This document shows positions 23,360 through 34,669 of a stretch of DNA of 64,000 nt, piece by piece. The position numbers were made by a program, and so were the translations under genes. The stretch is from Toxorhynchites rutilus septentrionalis (Eukaryota; Arthropoda; Insecta; Diptera; Culicidae): the NCBI RefSeq assembly GCF_029784135.1, contig NC_073746.1, positions 95,343,709 through 95,407,708 on the forward strand, in the 5' to 3' direction. Below the pieces are notes generated by a model. It did no database searches. It was given only the letters and a program-made list of their open reading frames with translations, and had not been told where the DNA came from. Positions within the stretch are counted from its first letter, which is position 1. Every line of letters begins with the position of its first letter.

Positions 23360-24520
23360 AAAAACAAAAATTCCAGTGTTTCATAACTATAGAACCAGAT
23401 GGAGAAACTCTCACTCCTTTACAAAAGTAACGTCAATTTCACATGAATCACAATAAGTTTCTAATACGTAGGTCATCTTTAGTTCTCAATCAGTTCAAAT
23501 AACCCATTCGGGATGGTTATGTTGTAGTGTGTATCTCGTTCTACGCAGGGGATACTGCTCGTTGAGGCTCTTCAAATCACTCATGCTGCTTGTAAGCTGC
23601 ATCTACTCTTCGTACGATCACTCCTCATAAGTTTTTAATATGGTTTTGATCTGGTAAATAAGCTGATCAGTCCATAATCTGAAGCCCCTATTCAATAAAC
23701 CATGTCTTTCCGGATGTTACGAATTGATGCCAAATAACCCAATTAGCACGGTGTTTTTGAAGCAAAAACAGAAGTAAATGATTCTGATTCATTGCACTTC
23801 TGACTGTACATTAGTGTTGATGAAAAGCTATCTGAACCAGGCCGTTTTGAAAATATTTTCCTCAAACCATCAAACTGTCGCCTGCAAAATTACGAGTTGA
23901 GAAATTACATGACACGTTCCGTAAGTCCTTCCAGTATGAAAAAATTCTATTCAAGTTGTATTGTTTTTTATCAGAGAAGTTCTCGCGGCTTTGGAGATGC
24001 GATTTCTCTGGTTTGGGGAGAATTTTCTCAACAAGGCCTTGTTTTGGTAGCTTCAACACGAATGAACAGTCAGAAATGCAAAGAAGTACTTCAGAATAAT
24101 TTATTGCTGTTTTTACATCATGTGATAATTGGGTGATTTGGCATCAATTCATGAAATCCGGAAAGTTAAGACATGGTTTATTGAATAGAGGCTTCAGATT
24201 CTGGACTGGTCAGCTTGTTTACCAGATCAAAACCCTATCAAGAACTTATGAGGAGTAGATGCAGCTTATAAGCAGCATGAATGATTTGAAAAGCTTAAAT
24301 GGGCAGTATCCTCTGCGTAGAACGAGATACACACTACAACATGGCGCAGTTGGGTCAAAACCACCCCGAATGAGTTATTTGAACTGATTGAGAACTAAAG
24401 ACGACCTACGAATTACAAACTTATTGTAATTCATGTGAAATTGACGTTTATTTTGTAAAAGAGTGAGAGTTTTTCGATCCGGTTCTATAGTTATGAAACC
24501 CTGGAATTTTTGTTTTCAGG
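23360..24520. mobile_element. Tc1-like relic rearranged into a fold-back
   Basis: Arms at ~23360-23795 and ~24085-24520 are imperfect inverted repeats of ~430 bp. Each contains a Tc1-type terminus (TTTCATAACTATAGAACC) and the C-terminal part of the transposase gene, in opposite orientations. The ~290-bp middle holds more of the transposase in plus orientation. A Tc1 element normally has the gene once between short TIRs, so the left arm looks like an inverted duplication of the right half that replaced the original left half. Confidence 0.7.
23890..24265 (+). pseudogene. Tc1-type transposase fragment
   Basis: The plus strand reads SLVWGEFSQQGLVLV and STRMNSQKCKEVLQNNLL, then, after frame changes and a stop, VKTWFIE and LDWSACLPDQNPIKNL (ending about 24260). 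The last block corresponds to the Tc1 segment around the third catalytic Glu (usual form SPDLNPIENLWG); the Glu is Lys here. The N-terminal DNA-binding half is missing. The same C-terminal block appears inverted near 23600-23700 in the left arm. The protein is inactive. Confidence 0.7.
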
Positions 24521-24611
24521 GTACGTTATTAGAGGCGAATGAACTGAAAAGTTGAAAGCCTCTCAAAAACAAAAAATGGAATGGAATGGGTACGTTATAT
24601 CGAAGTTCTCC

Positions 24612-24785
24612 TGTAATTCGTTATTTTTTACAGGCTTAGTTACATTATTTCTCAATAATGTTTCTTTATTCTATGGTTAGTAAGGTAGAGAACCGATTAC
24701 TCGCGGTCGACTCGAGTTTAGAAGGTTGACATAATTTACTCAGGAAAAGAATAAATTTGAATAATGATCAGCGTGAAGTTTGAAG
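24612..24785 (-). mobile_element. LINE 3'-UTR fragment, I-group family
   Basis: Shares TCTATGGTTAGTAAGGTRGA, CCGATTACTCGCGGT and CTCGAGTTTAGAAG with the 3' untranslated region of the full LINE at 28140-28300, in the same minus orientation. It ends at a T-rich run near 24612 that corresponds to the poly-A side. Only the 3' end is present, as in most LINE insertions. Confidence 0.75.
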
Positions 24786-24852
24786 TTTACATACTTCCGG
24801 TATATAATTGAAAGAATGTGTGTTTGAGGCCTGCGATGTGATGGTAAATATA

Positions 24853-25646
24853 TTAGGTTGGGGAAAAAGTAATCCATTATGTTTGGGTGAAATTCAAAAC
24901 CATTTTTAATATTCTTCGGATTGTCCGATTTGGGTAAAATATAAACCGTTTTGCTGGAAAATTTGTTGCCATGCTGAAGGTAGCTTCATAATGTCTCTAT
25001 CATAGAGGTCTTGGTTCTAATTAGCGAAAATTTAAAGCAATAGATTTTTACAACCTTCTCTTGATCCCTATTTATTATCACTCTAGAAATTTTCCAATGC
25101 GAGAAAAAGGTGATAACCGTCTGGTGCCAGGGCCGAACTATATGGTGGATGCTTTATAAAGTCTCTATCATAGAAGTTTTGGTCCTTATTGGCGGAAAAC
25201 TCTAGTAATAGATTTTTACAATTTTCTCTTGATGCTAGTTTTTCATCGTTCTGGAAATAGTGCAATGCGAGAAAAAGGGCCAGGTCTGGACTATATGGTG
25301 GATGCATTAAAAAATTCCAGCTCTCGGAATTGTGTTGCCTTGCGTTGGCCTGATGGAACAAAACGCCTCTTTTGTTGGCCATTTCTGGACGTTTCTGGCA
25401 TTTTCGCCTGTATAATAGAAAAAGTGTAAAATGTACCGAATTTCATCTTTATTGACCTCCATTGTTGACACTCTGTGACTCACAACTGAAAGGAACAAAC
25501 AAAAAAACAGCGAAAGATTTTTTTAGTGTGAAATTTCACCTTTACAACGAGTCTAAACTTGAAATTGTATGATCGATATTACAAGAGACATTGATCACTA
25601 AAGCCAGCTAGCGAGAAAATAATGGATGACTTTTTCCCCAACCTAA
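24853..25646 (-). mobile_element. Deleted mariner with internal duplication
   Basis: The ends are TTAGGTTGGGGAAAAAGTAA and its inverted partner, flanked by TA at 24851-24852 and 25647-25648; length is 794 bp. Minus-strand remnants of a DD34D mariner transposase include HPPYSPDLAL and the N-terminal MEVNKDEIRYILHFFYYTGE. Most of the gene is deleted. A segment of about 170 bp (about 24980-25150) is repeated at about 25155-25310 (TCTCTATCATAGA... to ...ACTATATGGTGGATGC). Confidence 0.85.
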
Positions 25647-25648
25647 TA

Positions 25649-27275
25649 TTTTCATCCAAATATAACATTTACCTGGAAGTCAAATTTACCCAAATATATC
25701 AGCAAGTGTCGTATGGCTATGGCTATTCCGAAGAACTTCTTCAAAATATACGGTCTGCATGTACTAAAACTTATTATTACACAATACATATCAGCTTTGG
25801 TTGAATTCAGACGATAATAAATTATGATTATTATAGCTTACTAAAACATACACGTTGTTTAGCTATAAATTCTTTCTCGTTTATCGACAATATTTTTTTC
25901 TTGATGAGTCAAAGTTGTTTCTGTTGGCATCTCAGTTCATTGAGCGAAAAGCTACAACCATGGATTCTACACATCTCAGAATGGTAGAACATAATAGTGA
26001 GTGAAAATCAACGACAACACCTTTACACATCAGTAGCATTAACATCAACATCACGAGCACGTGAGAAACCCCCAACACCCAAATAAGGCTGATGCTAGCA
26101 AAGTTAGCATATTTTTCTCAGTTTCATCACTACCGCACGAAGAAACCAACGTGTGATCGATCTCTCTTTCGCGCTCTTTCTCTGTCTGACTCCTGCCAGT
26201 CATCTGATTCCGTCCCTCTACCCCACCGAAATGTTTACTCAGAAACCATACCGCGAGTTTTTTTTCTCTTCTCCAGTATTTAGGCATTTATTTTCCACTT
26301 TCCTCCCATTCATCATTGACGCGTTTCTCTCGCGGATGATATACTCTGTGTAGTATACTCTCTTCCATAATTTAGAAATCACAAACACCAAACCAGTTCG
26401 CGTGGATGTGTTCCATCGCACACAGTGCGCAATACAACACTAAGCCTTGGAGATTCTGTGTGAGTTTCATCACTTACAATCGCTAGCATACGCCCCTATT
26501 CTAACACACCCATCCGACAGCGCTCACCGCGACGAATACAACACAAAACGGGGCGGAGGTTCCCTCTGCCAAGGTGGTAGTTGTGCATCTGTACCCCAGT
26601 CTCGGAGAATCTGAAGCTGTGGCTTTCGGACCCCGCTGCTGCTGGTTATTCCCAAGTGCACACGCATCCGGAGTCTTGGCAAGCGCGTTGGCGCGTTGCA
26701 CAAGGCGGTGAGACGACGAACGCGCAAAGTTGGAATTATTTAGCCGGACAAAAGAGGAAGCTGGCTGACCAGGGCATGTTTTTCGGCCACTCGGCCCGCC
26801 AGCCGGTGCCAAGACGCGGCGGCGGCCACGGCAGCGTCTTAGCAAGAGCAGCGAGACAAGAATTTTATGTTAGCCGTTTTTTTTTTCTTTCTTTAGTTTC
26901 ATTTTGTTTCGGTACATTGATTACCGTAAACGGGACAAAAAGGGATGACGAAGGCCGCCGGCTGAAGCGACGATTTGGAAACGGGAATTAAGAATCCGAC
27001 ATTTTTCGCATACTTTTTCCATGAAAGACGTTTGGTAGCGTGATTCGTTCAGACTGAAATAACGGATCGGTAACTGGAATGATCGGAGGAAATGACAGTA
27101 GAGTAGTAATTAATTTTTATGAAGAATGTTCCATATTATGAAGTTGTATACCAAATAAACGACCAATAACACACTGGAAAATTAATTTTTGTATCCATCT
27201 CTAACCTAATAAATATCGAGAATTTTTTACTTTATTTAATCAATCTCTCTTAAATACTGTGATCGAATTAATAGG
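25649..27275. other. No gene recognised; GC-rich block at 26500-26870
   Basis: The left part is ordinary AT-rich DNA. From about 26500 to 26870 the sequence becomes clearly GC-rich, with open frames in several phases on both strands (for example 26581-26991, plus). This pattern is expected from composition alone. It could be a promoter or 5' untranslated exon of a host gene, but no TATA/Inr pair, start codon or homology decides it. Confidence 0.4.
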
Positions 27276-27280
27276 AGCTG

Positions 27281-27545
27281 TACTTCAAGACGGAGCAACG
27301 AACGTGTACCACAATTAATTAATTGAAAGAAACCTTCGGCCTGCGCATAATTTCGCGTAATGGCTTCGTGAATTAGGCTCCAAGATCATGCGATTTAACA
27401 TCGTTGGATTATCGTTTATGGGTCTATGGAAAGTCTCTTGTCTACGTCTATAAGTCGCCGATATTGACGCCTTGAAAAAGAAAACATTCTCCACCTTATC
27501 ATTAATATTCGCCCATACGCCGGGTATAATATCCAAATCATACTG
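27281..27545 (+). pseudogene. mariner DD41D-type transposase fragment
   Basis: Plus-strand pieces in shifting frames read LQDGATNVYH (QDGAT block with the second catalytic Asp), then ETFGLRIISRNGFVN and APRSCDLTSLDYRLWVYGKS (usual form WPPRSxDLTPLDYFLWGY, third Asp), then ENILHLIINIRPY. The spacing suits the DD41D (rosa-like) subgroup. A stop replaces the conserved Trp before PRSCD, and two frameshifts follow. Neither the N-terminal half nor flanking TIRs is recognised. It is an old relic. Confidence 0.65.
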
Positions 27546-27629
27546 ACATAGCATTATTATAACGTTAAAAGTAATATTTTTTTGCGAAATAAGCCGTATT
27601 TGAAGTATAATTCTTTCTTTTTCTCAAAC

Positions 27630-27710
27630 TGTATATAATCGAGTCCAAAATTGTATATAATCGAATCACATATAATCGAGTCTGTATTTAATCGAGTCCG
27701 ACCTGTATTG
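27630..27710. mobile_element. Terminus of a pogo-like element
   Basis: ATAATCGAGTCCGACCTGTA at its right edge is the inverted terminal sequence also seen at 9142 and 37425. The motif TATAATCGARTC recurs about four times within 80 bp just inside the end. No matching left end was located. Confidence 0.5.
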
Positions 27711-28098
27711 ATTTTTATTGTAGTTCGTCTGTAACCTTAGCCCATGACCAGGTCTTCCATATTAAATTTACTTTTTCTTTTCATTCATGCTCTGCAATAT
27801 GACTTGAACATTTGTTTGATTCAGTTAGAATCCTGTACATTTTTTATTTTTTCTTGGAAGCTGAGGTTTTTTTACATAACAAATGTAAACATCAGAGAGA
27901 TGTTACTTTTTGTTTTGTAGTAGACATATCTCAAACCTTTCGACAGCAAATTGTTTGGAAAACCTGTATCTTTCTACGGTGAAAATTTCACGTTGATCCG
28001 TTTTGTTTTGAAAAATGTTTTGCAGAATGGATGCCGAGAAAAAAAATTGATTTTGGACACGTTAACAATCCGGCGTGGTTACATACTCAAATCACGAA
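27711..28098. other. No gene recognised
   Basis: AT-rich flank of the LINE insertion. The bases ATTGCTGGAGAT at 28099-28110 are the left copy of the LINE's target-site duplication. Confidence 0.4.
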
Positions 28099-28475
28099 AT
28101 TGCTGGAGATTTTTTTATTTTTTTTATTTTTTTATTAATTCGTTTATTTTTACAGGCTCAGTTACTTAAGTTTAAAGGAGCCGAATTCTTAAATATATTT
28201 TTAAAACTATATATATATATAAACAATTTTCTTACATCTATGGTTAGTAAGGTGGAAAACCGATTACTCGCGGTGTACTCGAGTTTAGAAGGGTGACATA
28301 TTTTTAGGAGAAGGATGGGATATAAGAAAATTGTAACAATGTTGATGAGCACTCAATTCATAAATCTATTCGTATATCTATAGTTTATTTACATTTCAAC
28401 TTATTCTACTATTTATAGCAAGGGGACTAATTACCCGCAATAGAAGGAAAGGAGGGTATAAGGATGTAGGGACAA

Positions 28476-31400
28476 TCACACACGAAGATCTATAGCTTTA
28501 AGAAAAACATATATATGGGACATGTAATCAAGGTCTAACCGAGCCAACACATCTCTCACCGGCACATTGGGCTGTCTTCCTCGGGCCCGAAGGGAGTTTT
28601 CTAAATTCGATCTGGCGACCAGATACACCTCGCACGACCAAACAACGTGCTCGATGTCGTGATAACCTTGGCCACAAACGCAGAGATTGCTGCTGGCAAG
28701 ATTGAAACGGAAGAGTAGTGCATCTAACGAACAGTGATTGGACATGAGTCGGGAGAAGGTGCGAATAAAGTCCCGACTCAAGTCCAGACTTTTGAACCAC
28801 GGTTTGAGGCTAACCTTTGGGATAATCGAGTGAAACCACCGGCCCAATTCATCTTCATTCCACTTGCGTTGACAGTTAGCGATGGTATTTTTGCGAACTA
28901 AAGAATAAAATTCATTGAAGGCGATTTGACGCTGATATATATCGCCTTCAATTGCACCTACCTTTGCCAATGAGTCAGCCCTCTCATTACCCGGAATTGA
29001 GCAATGTGAAGGGACCCAGACAAAGGTAATGACATAACAGCGTCTGGATAAAGCACTCAAAATTTCTCGTATTCTCTCAAGGAAGTTCGGCGAGTGCTCT
29101 TCCGGCCTCACTGAACGGATAGCTTCGACAGAGCTAAGACTATCCGTTACAATGTAATAGTGTTCAACAGGTCGTGAGGCGACGCTGTCCAGCGCCCAGT
29201 GTATCGCTGCCAATTCTGCAATATACACTGAGCAAGGATTCTGAAGACTGTGTGAGGTGCTAAAAAATACGTTGAACACTCCAAATCCTGTGGACTCATT
29301 CATAGAGGACCCATCGGTAAAGTATATATTATCACAATTGATATGCCCATACTTTGCATTGAAGATTGTAGGAACGAACCCCAATCTAAGATAATCTGGA
29401 TTTTCATGGATTTTCTCCTTCATGAACAGATCGAAATGTACAGAGGAATTGATGTAGTCAGGAAAACAAACACGGTTGGGAATATACGAAGAAGGAACAA
29501 CCTGCATAGAGGTGAATTCATGATATGAATTCATGAATTCAGAATGAAAATTTAGCTCGATCAATTGCTCAAAATTTCCGATCACCAATGGATTCATAAC
29601 CTTACACCGGATGAGGAACCGAAGAGATAATAAATTGAAGCGATCTTTTAGTGGGAGTACGCCTGCCAAAACCTCGAGACTCATGGTATGCGTTTAGGGC
29701 ATACATCCCAACGCAATACGGAGACAAAGATACAGAATTCGCTCGAGTTTAATGAGGTGTGTTTTGGCAGCTGATTGAAAACAGAAACTGCCATACTCCA
29801 TCACTGAGAGAATAGTTGTTCGATACAACATTACAAGATCTTCGGGATGGGCTCCCCACCAGGTGCCGGTAATTGTACGGAGAAAGTTTATTCTTTGTTG
29901 ACATTTTTTACTCAGATACCTAATATGGGCCCCCCAAGTACATTTGGAGTCGAACCAGACCCCAAGATACTTGAATGACATAGCATGAGTGATCGGTTTA
30001 CCCAAAAGTTGAAGCTTTGGTTTTGCTGGTCTATGCTTCCTAGAAAAAACCACCATCTCTGTTTTCTCCGTGGAGAATTCGATCCCTAGCCCAATGGCCC
30101 AGGTTGAAAAATTGTTCAAAGTATCTTGTAAGGATCCTTGCAGGTCGGATTCGTTTGATCCTACGACAGACACCACTCCATCATCTGCAAGTTGTCTAAG
30201 GCTGCAATTTTGTGTAAGGCAATTGTCGATGTCGCTTACATAGAAGTTGTACAAAAGGGGGCTTAAACATGAGCCCTGGGGGAGGCCCATGTAAGAGACC
30301 CGACTTACTGCCGAATCTCCGTCAGAAAAGTTCAAATGTTTCTCACAAAGCAAGTTATATAACATATTATTCAATAGAGGCGGCAGACCCCAAGAGTGTA
30401 ATTTGTCTGACAAAACCTCTAATGAAACAGAATCGAAGGCCCCCTTTATGTCCAAGAATACTGAAGTCATTTGTTTTTTTTTTCGGCGTAAGCCATTTGA
30501 ATTTCTGAAGAAAGCAACGCAAGACAATCATTCGTCCCCTTGCCCCTGCGGAACCCATATTGTGTATCTGAGAGTAGGCCATTCGTTTCAACCCATCGAT
30601 CAAGGCGAAACAAGATCATTTTCTCCAACAATTTCCGTATACAAGACAGCATTGCTATTGGGCGGTACGAATTGAAGTCGGACGCAGGTTTTCCGGGTTT
30701 TTGAATAGCTATAACTCGTACTTGTCTCCAATCATCTGGAACAATATTATGCTCCAGAAACCGATTGAATAAGTTCAGCAAGCGATGTTTCGCCACATCA
30801 GGGAGATTTTTCAGCAAGTTGAACTTAATTCTATCCGATCCCGGAGCAGAATTGTTACATGAAAGGAGAGCAAGAGAGAATTCTACCATCGAAAACTCGG
30901 AATCAAGATCGCACCTATCTTGTGGTATATCTCGAACAATTTTTTGCACAGGAGCGGAATCAGGACAAACCTTCCGTGCAAAATTCAAAATCCATCGATG
31001 TGAATATTCTTCGCTTTCATTCGTTGAAGAGCGATTTCTCATGTTTCGAACCACTTTCCATAATTTTTTCATTGACGTTTCTCGTGACAAACCTCCCACG
31101 AAATTTCGCCAATAAGCACGTTTTTTCCCTTTGATCAAGTTTTTAAATTGATTTTCAAGGTCCAAATACGTCTGAAAATTTTCAGGGGTTCCACGTTTCC
31201 GAAAAGCTTTAAATGCATTCGATTTTTCTACATAAATCTTGGAACATATGCTATCCCACCATAGATTGGGAGGCCTTCGACGAATAGTGGAACCTGGGAT
31301 GGGTTTCGTTTGAGCGCGAACCGCGCTGTCATAGATCAAACGAGAAAGGAAGTTATACTCCTCCAATGGAGGTAAACCATCTCTGGAATTGATGGCTAGA

Positions 31401-32107
31401 GCAATCGCGTCCGCATATTTTTTCCAGTCAATGTGTCTTGTGAGGTCATATGCCATGTTTATAGATTCAGAAGAATTCGACCCAATGGTGATGGAAATTT
31501 TGATTGGCAAGTGATCACTACCGTTGGGGTCCTGGATTACATTCCACTTGCAATCTAACGATAGTGAATTCGAGCAAAGCAAGAGGTCAAGAGCACTTGG
31601 GTTAGCAGGAGGTTTAGGCACACGTGTTGTTTCCCCAGTGTTCAAAACGGTCATATTGAAGTTGTTACAAAGGTCATATATCAACAATGAACGATTGTCG
31701 TCGTACTGTTCCCCCCAGGCAGTTCCATGAGAGTTGAAGTCTCCCAAGATCAATCGTGGCTCAGGAAGGAGTGAGCACATGTCATCAAGTTGTTTGCGGC
31801 TAACCGCAGCTCTCGGAGGCCAATACAGAGGTCTTTGCCTCTGATGTTTACATGACAAGCAACAGCTTCGATCCCTCCAATAGGTGGAAGGTCAATTCGA
31901 AAAAATGAGTGGCACTTATTGATCCCCAATAGTACCCCTCCGTATCTGTCATCGCGGTCCAAGCGTATAATATTAAAATCGTGGAAAGAGATATCATCTC
32001 GCGAAGAAAGCCAAGTTTCGGACAGAGCAAAAACATCACAATTGAAGTTATGAATTAAAAATTTGAATGTATCCAATTTAGGGATAAGACTATGACAATT
32101 CCACTGG
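28476..32107 (-). pseudogene. LINE ORF2: endonuclease, RT, RNase H
   Basis: Begins near 32107 (FQWNCHSLIPKLDTF; no clear ATG). The endonuclease has ALSETWLS, LILGDFNSHGTAW (about 31740) and GSDHLPIKIS. The reverse transcriptase has SYRPIAMLSCIRKLLEK, FLDIKGAFDSVS, GLPQGSCLSPLLYNF and the active-site LADDG (about 30180-30195; many relatives have F/YADD). RNase H follows with FTDGSS, ELAAIHWAL, TDSLSSVEAI and HCSIPGNERADSLAK, then a CVCGQGYHDIEHVVWSC zinc-binding tail, ending LRV at 28476. Lesions are a frameshift near 31815 in the endonuclease, a frameshift in a 9-A run at 30474-30482, and a TAA at 29694-29696. The remaining coding sequence is in phase. Confidence 0.9.
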
Positions 32108-32139
32108 AATCAGTGATATCTCCGACCTCTCTATCTAAA

Positions 32140-33708
32140 TTAGACATCAAGAGAGATAATCATTGCAAGGAGGGGCCATGTTTGCATCAATTGCTGTAAA
32201 ATTGTCTTTAATACTGGAAGCATTGAGATGACAAGGGTTCTGATGGAGTCGGAAACATTAAAACACTTGAAGATTTGTTCCAAAAGGTCAGACAACTTTA
32301 TAAATCCCGATTGGGAAGTTGAGCTGGACGGAAAAACAGGGACAGTTGGGGTTTTTGATGTCCCCTCAAGTGCTGGGTCGTTCGAAGGTGAACTATTCCC
32401 ACGGAAGCCAGGAGGAACCTGATTTTGCTTGTCCGCTGCACTCGATTTTTTAGGCAAGCTAACTGGGGGTATCACCGGGGGGACTTGTTCTTGAACTTTG
32501 GGAGTGGTCACATTTTTGCGCCGGGGATTCCCTTTGAAAATAAACGGTGTGCCCCCGCTAGCTGTGTCCGCTTCCATTTCATCAACTGGCAACGTGGAGA
32601 AGATATTGTGTGTTGAGATTGGTTGTTGTTGTTGTTGGGCCAGTGGAGAAGCGCCCTTTAAAATTTCCGCAAAAGTGCGCTTCGAGCGTTCCTTTAAAGA
32701 GCGCTTCTGATTCTCCCAGCGACTCTTGTAAGTTTCACAAGCTGAGAGCGCGTGTGGGGATCCTCCGCAATATGGACACTTATGCTCAGTCGCACTGCAG
32801 GATTTCCCCTCATGTTGCTCTCCGCAAGTGGCACAGCGCTACTTATTGACACAATAATCTGAAGTGTGACCAACTGACTTGCATTTGTTGCAAGTCATGG
32901 GCTTTGGCACGAAGAGTCGCACAGGTAGTCTCAATTTGTCCACCATAACGTAGTCAGGGAGGGCGGCACCAGCAAAGGTGACTCGAAACGAGTCTGACGG
33001 CGTAAATTTAGTTTGGTCCCCATCATGGGAGAGTTTCCCAAGTTGGCGACAGTCCAAGATCTTTACTTCCATTGAGGGAAGCTTCTTGAACTTGCCTTTT
33101 CCTTCTTTTTTTATTTGTTCGCTCGTCAGACCCGTTTCAGTTATCACCCCCTCAATTTCTACGTTATGGGAGGGTATAAATGTTCTATATTCGAGAGTGA
33201 AGTGTTGGTCAGCAACAATCTCGTTTGCGTGTTTCCGTTCATTCACGACAACCCGCAATTTGTTCGGTCTAACCCTGCGAATTTCAGATACAGAAGTGTA
33301 TCTGGCCAGATCTTTCATTATCTGAATCACGTTAAGGCTTTTTCCTTTTGGTTTTGGCCGGAAGAAAACAACCCACGGGCCAGTTCCAGGTGCATCTTCT
33401 GGATAAACTCTGACACGTGGAGCGGAGACAACAGAGGGAGAAGACGAGGACGAGGACGAGGATTGGGTTGGATCGGAAACATCAGAAGGGGGAAGCGAAA
33501 TCGATGATGGGAGAGGGGGAGTGGAACCCACTGTTAGTTCAGAAGGGAGGCTTGCTATTTTCTTAGAGGGGGGCTTGGAAGGATGAGCAGATTCGTCCCC
33601 AGAAGAATTATCTTCTTTTTGAGGGACTCGTTTATGTTTTTTCCCAGATCTTGAATGGGATTCATTATCGGAGATCTCCATCTGTGGAGATCCTCCACTA
33701 TTCTCCAT
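32140..33708 (-). pseudogene. LINE ORF1: Gag-like nucleic-acid-binding protein
   Basis: ATG at 33708. The N-terminal ~100 residues are Ser/Pro-rich and disordered. The middle holds a domain resembling the PRE_C2HC region of jockey/X-element ORF1 (PWVVFFRPKPKG, then a VVVNERKHANEIV stretch). Three Cys knuckles follow: CNKCKSVGHTSDYC, CATCGEQHEGKSC and CPYCGGSPHALSAC. A single in-frame TAG (32839-32841) falls between knuckles 1 and 2; without it the frame is open for 522 codons to a stop at 32140. The product would coat the LINE RNA. The extra Gln/Pro-rich C-terminal part is not recognised. Confidence 0.88.
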
Positions 33709-34214
33709 TTTACAAAAATTTGTGTCTTATTTCTAATCTATTATTGATTTTAACAATAATCTCAAAAAAAAATAACAAAACAAACAAACAAAAAATTATG
33801 ATGATAATATTAAGCAATGAACATATGAGTTGAACAATAATATTAATATTAAATCTGTGTACCTTAATATAAAAGTTGTTCCGATACTGCGCTCTACTGC
33901 CCTAACCAGGGAGAGACAGAGGCTACGCGCTATGGATCAACACAATAGCGCAAGAATAGCTCACACGGTCGCGTGATGATAATTCCCGTTAACGACAGCC
34001 ACACGATGGCGATCCCGTTATGCCAATGTTCAACAGCCGCCAAGGGCTGCAAGCTGCAAGAGCGCTGCTTCCTTTGTTCCACTTCACAAAAGGTCAATTC
34101 GAAAGCGGACAGCAATGACCTTCACTCGTACACTATACCAATCGCACAATAGTAAAAGTGGCAACGCACAATAACGACACTGAACTTTACTCGTCAAGAG
34201 TTGGATAGCGAGTG
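33709..34214 (-). promoter_or_regulatory. LINE 5' UTR / internal promoter region
   Basis: This lies between the 5' end of the element (CACTCGCTATCCAACTCTTG on the minus strand) and the ORF1 start. LINEs of this group have internal promoters here, with the first base at the element end; that role is inferred from the family. GC-richer in its first 350 bp, then very AT-rich just before the ATG. Confidence 0.5.
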
Positions 34215-34517
34215 ATTGCTGGAGATGTACTGAAACGTTTTTGTGAACGTGCAATTGTTTTTACTGATGGATCAGAGGACGCGTCTTAGTGAAACATACG
34301 ATCGGATGCTGAGGTTGAAGGTAATGAGAAAATTAATAAATCATGAAATAAAATTGCCGCTGAGGTTCACCAACAGAGAGTCCAAACATTTATGAAGGGT
34401 ACTCGAAGAAAAGTACAAAAATTCATCAAAACTGTAAAAGAATATTTCTTACATTATATACACTCTGTCCAACTTCTATAAGACCAGGTGATGATCTTGC
34501 TGCTTTTGTGTCATTGT

Positions 34518-34669
34518 CAAGCAAACTATTTGTCATGACAATTGTCATGCGAAAATGCGAAAACAGAATAGAAACTGAGAGAGGTTGGCGTCGACATCAT
34601 ACCTCATACCGTATGTTTCTATTCTGTTTTCGCATTTACGCATGACAATTGTCATGACAAATGGTTTGC
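34518..34669. mobile_element. Fold-back MITE, 152 bp, 7-bp TSD
   Basis: Arms of about 55 bp (GCAAACTATTTGTCATGACA... against ...ATGGTTTGC) differ at two positions. They are flanked by TCATTGT at 34511-34517 and 34670-34676. The insertion is absent from the same place in Tc1 copy 2 (about 54148), which confirms the borders. A 7-8 bp duplication is compatible with a hAT-type or similar mover, which cannot be fixed from sequence alone. Confidence 0.88.

Larger units (their letters stand above)
28111..34214 (-). mobile_element. Full-length I-group LINE with 12-bp TSD
   Basis: A 6104-bp minus-strand non-LTR element flanked by perfect ATTGCTGGAGAT duplications at 28099-28110 and 34215-34226. From 5' to 3' it has a ~506-bp 5' untranslated region (34214-33709), ORF1 with zinc knuckles, a gap of about 30 nt, ORF2 (endonuclease, reverse transcriptase, RNase H, Cys/His tail), a ~330-bp 3' untranslated region and an A-rich tail (28111-28135). 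RNase H places it in the I/Loner/LOA/R1 group rather than jockey. Full length plus intact TSD means a complete insertion. Four coding lesions make it inactive, but they are few. Confidence 0.93.

Noticed and set aside
26501..26991. Frames of 114 and 136 codons in the GC-rich block
   Set aside because: Open frames on both strands follow from GC-rich composition; no conserved motif.
33115..33507. 130-codon plus-strand frame opposite LINE ORF1
   Set aside because: Antisense shadow of the well-supported minus-strand ORF1.
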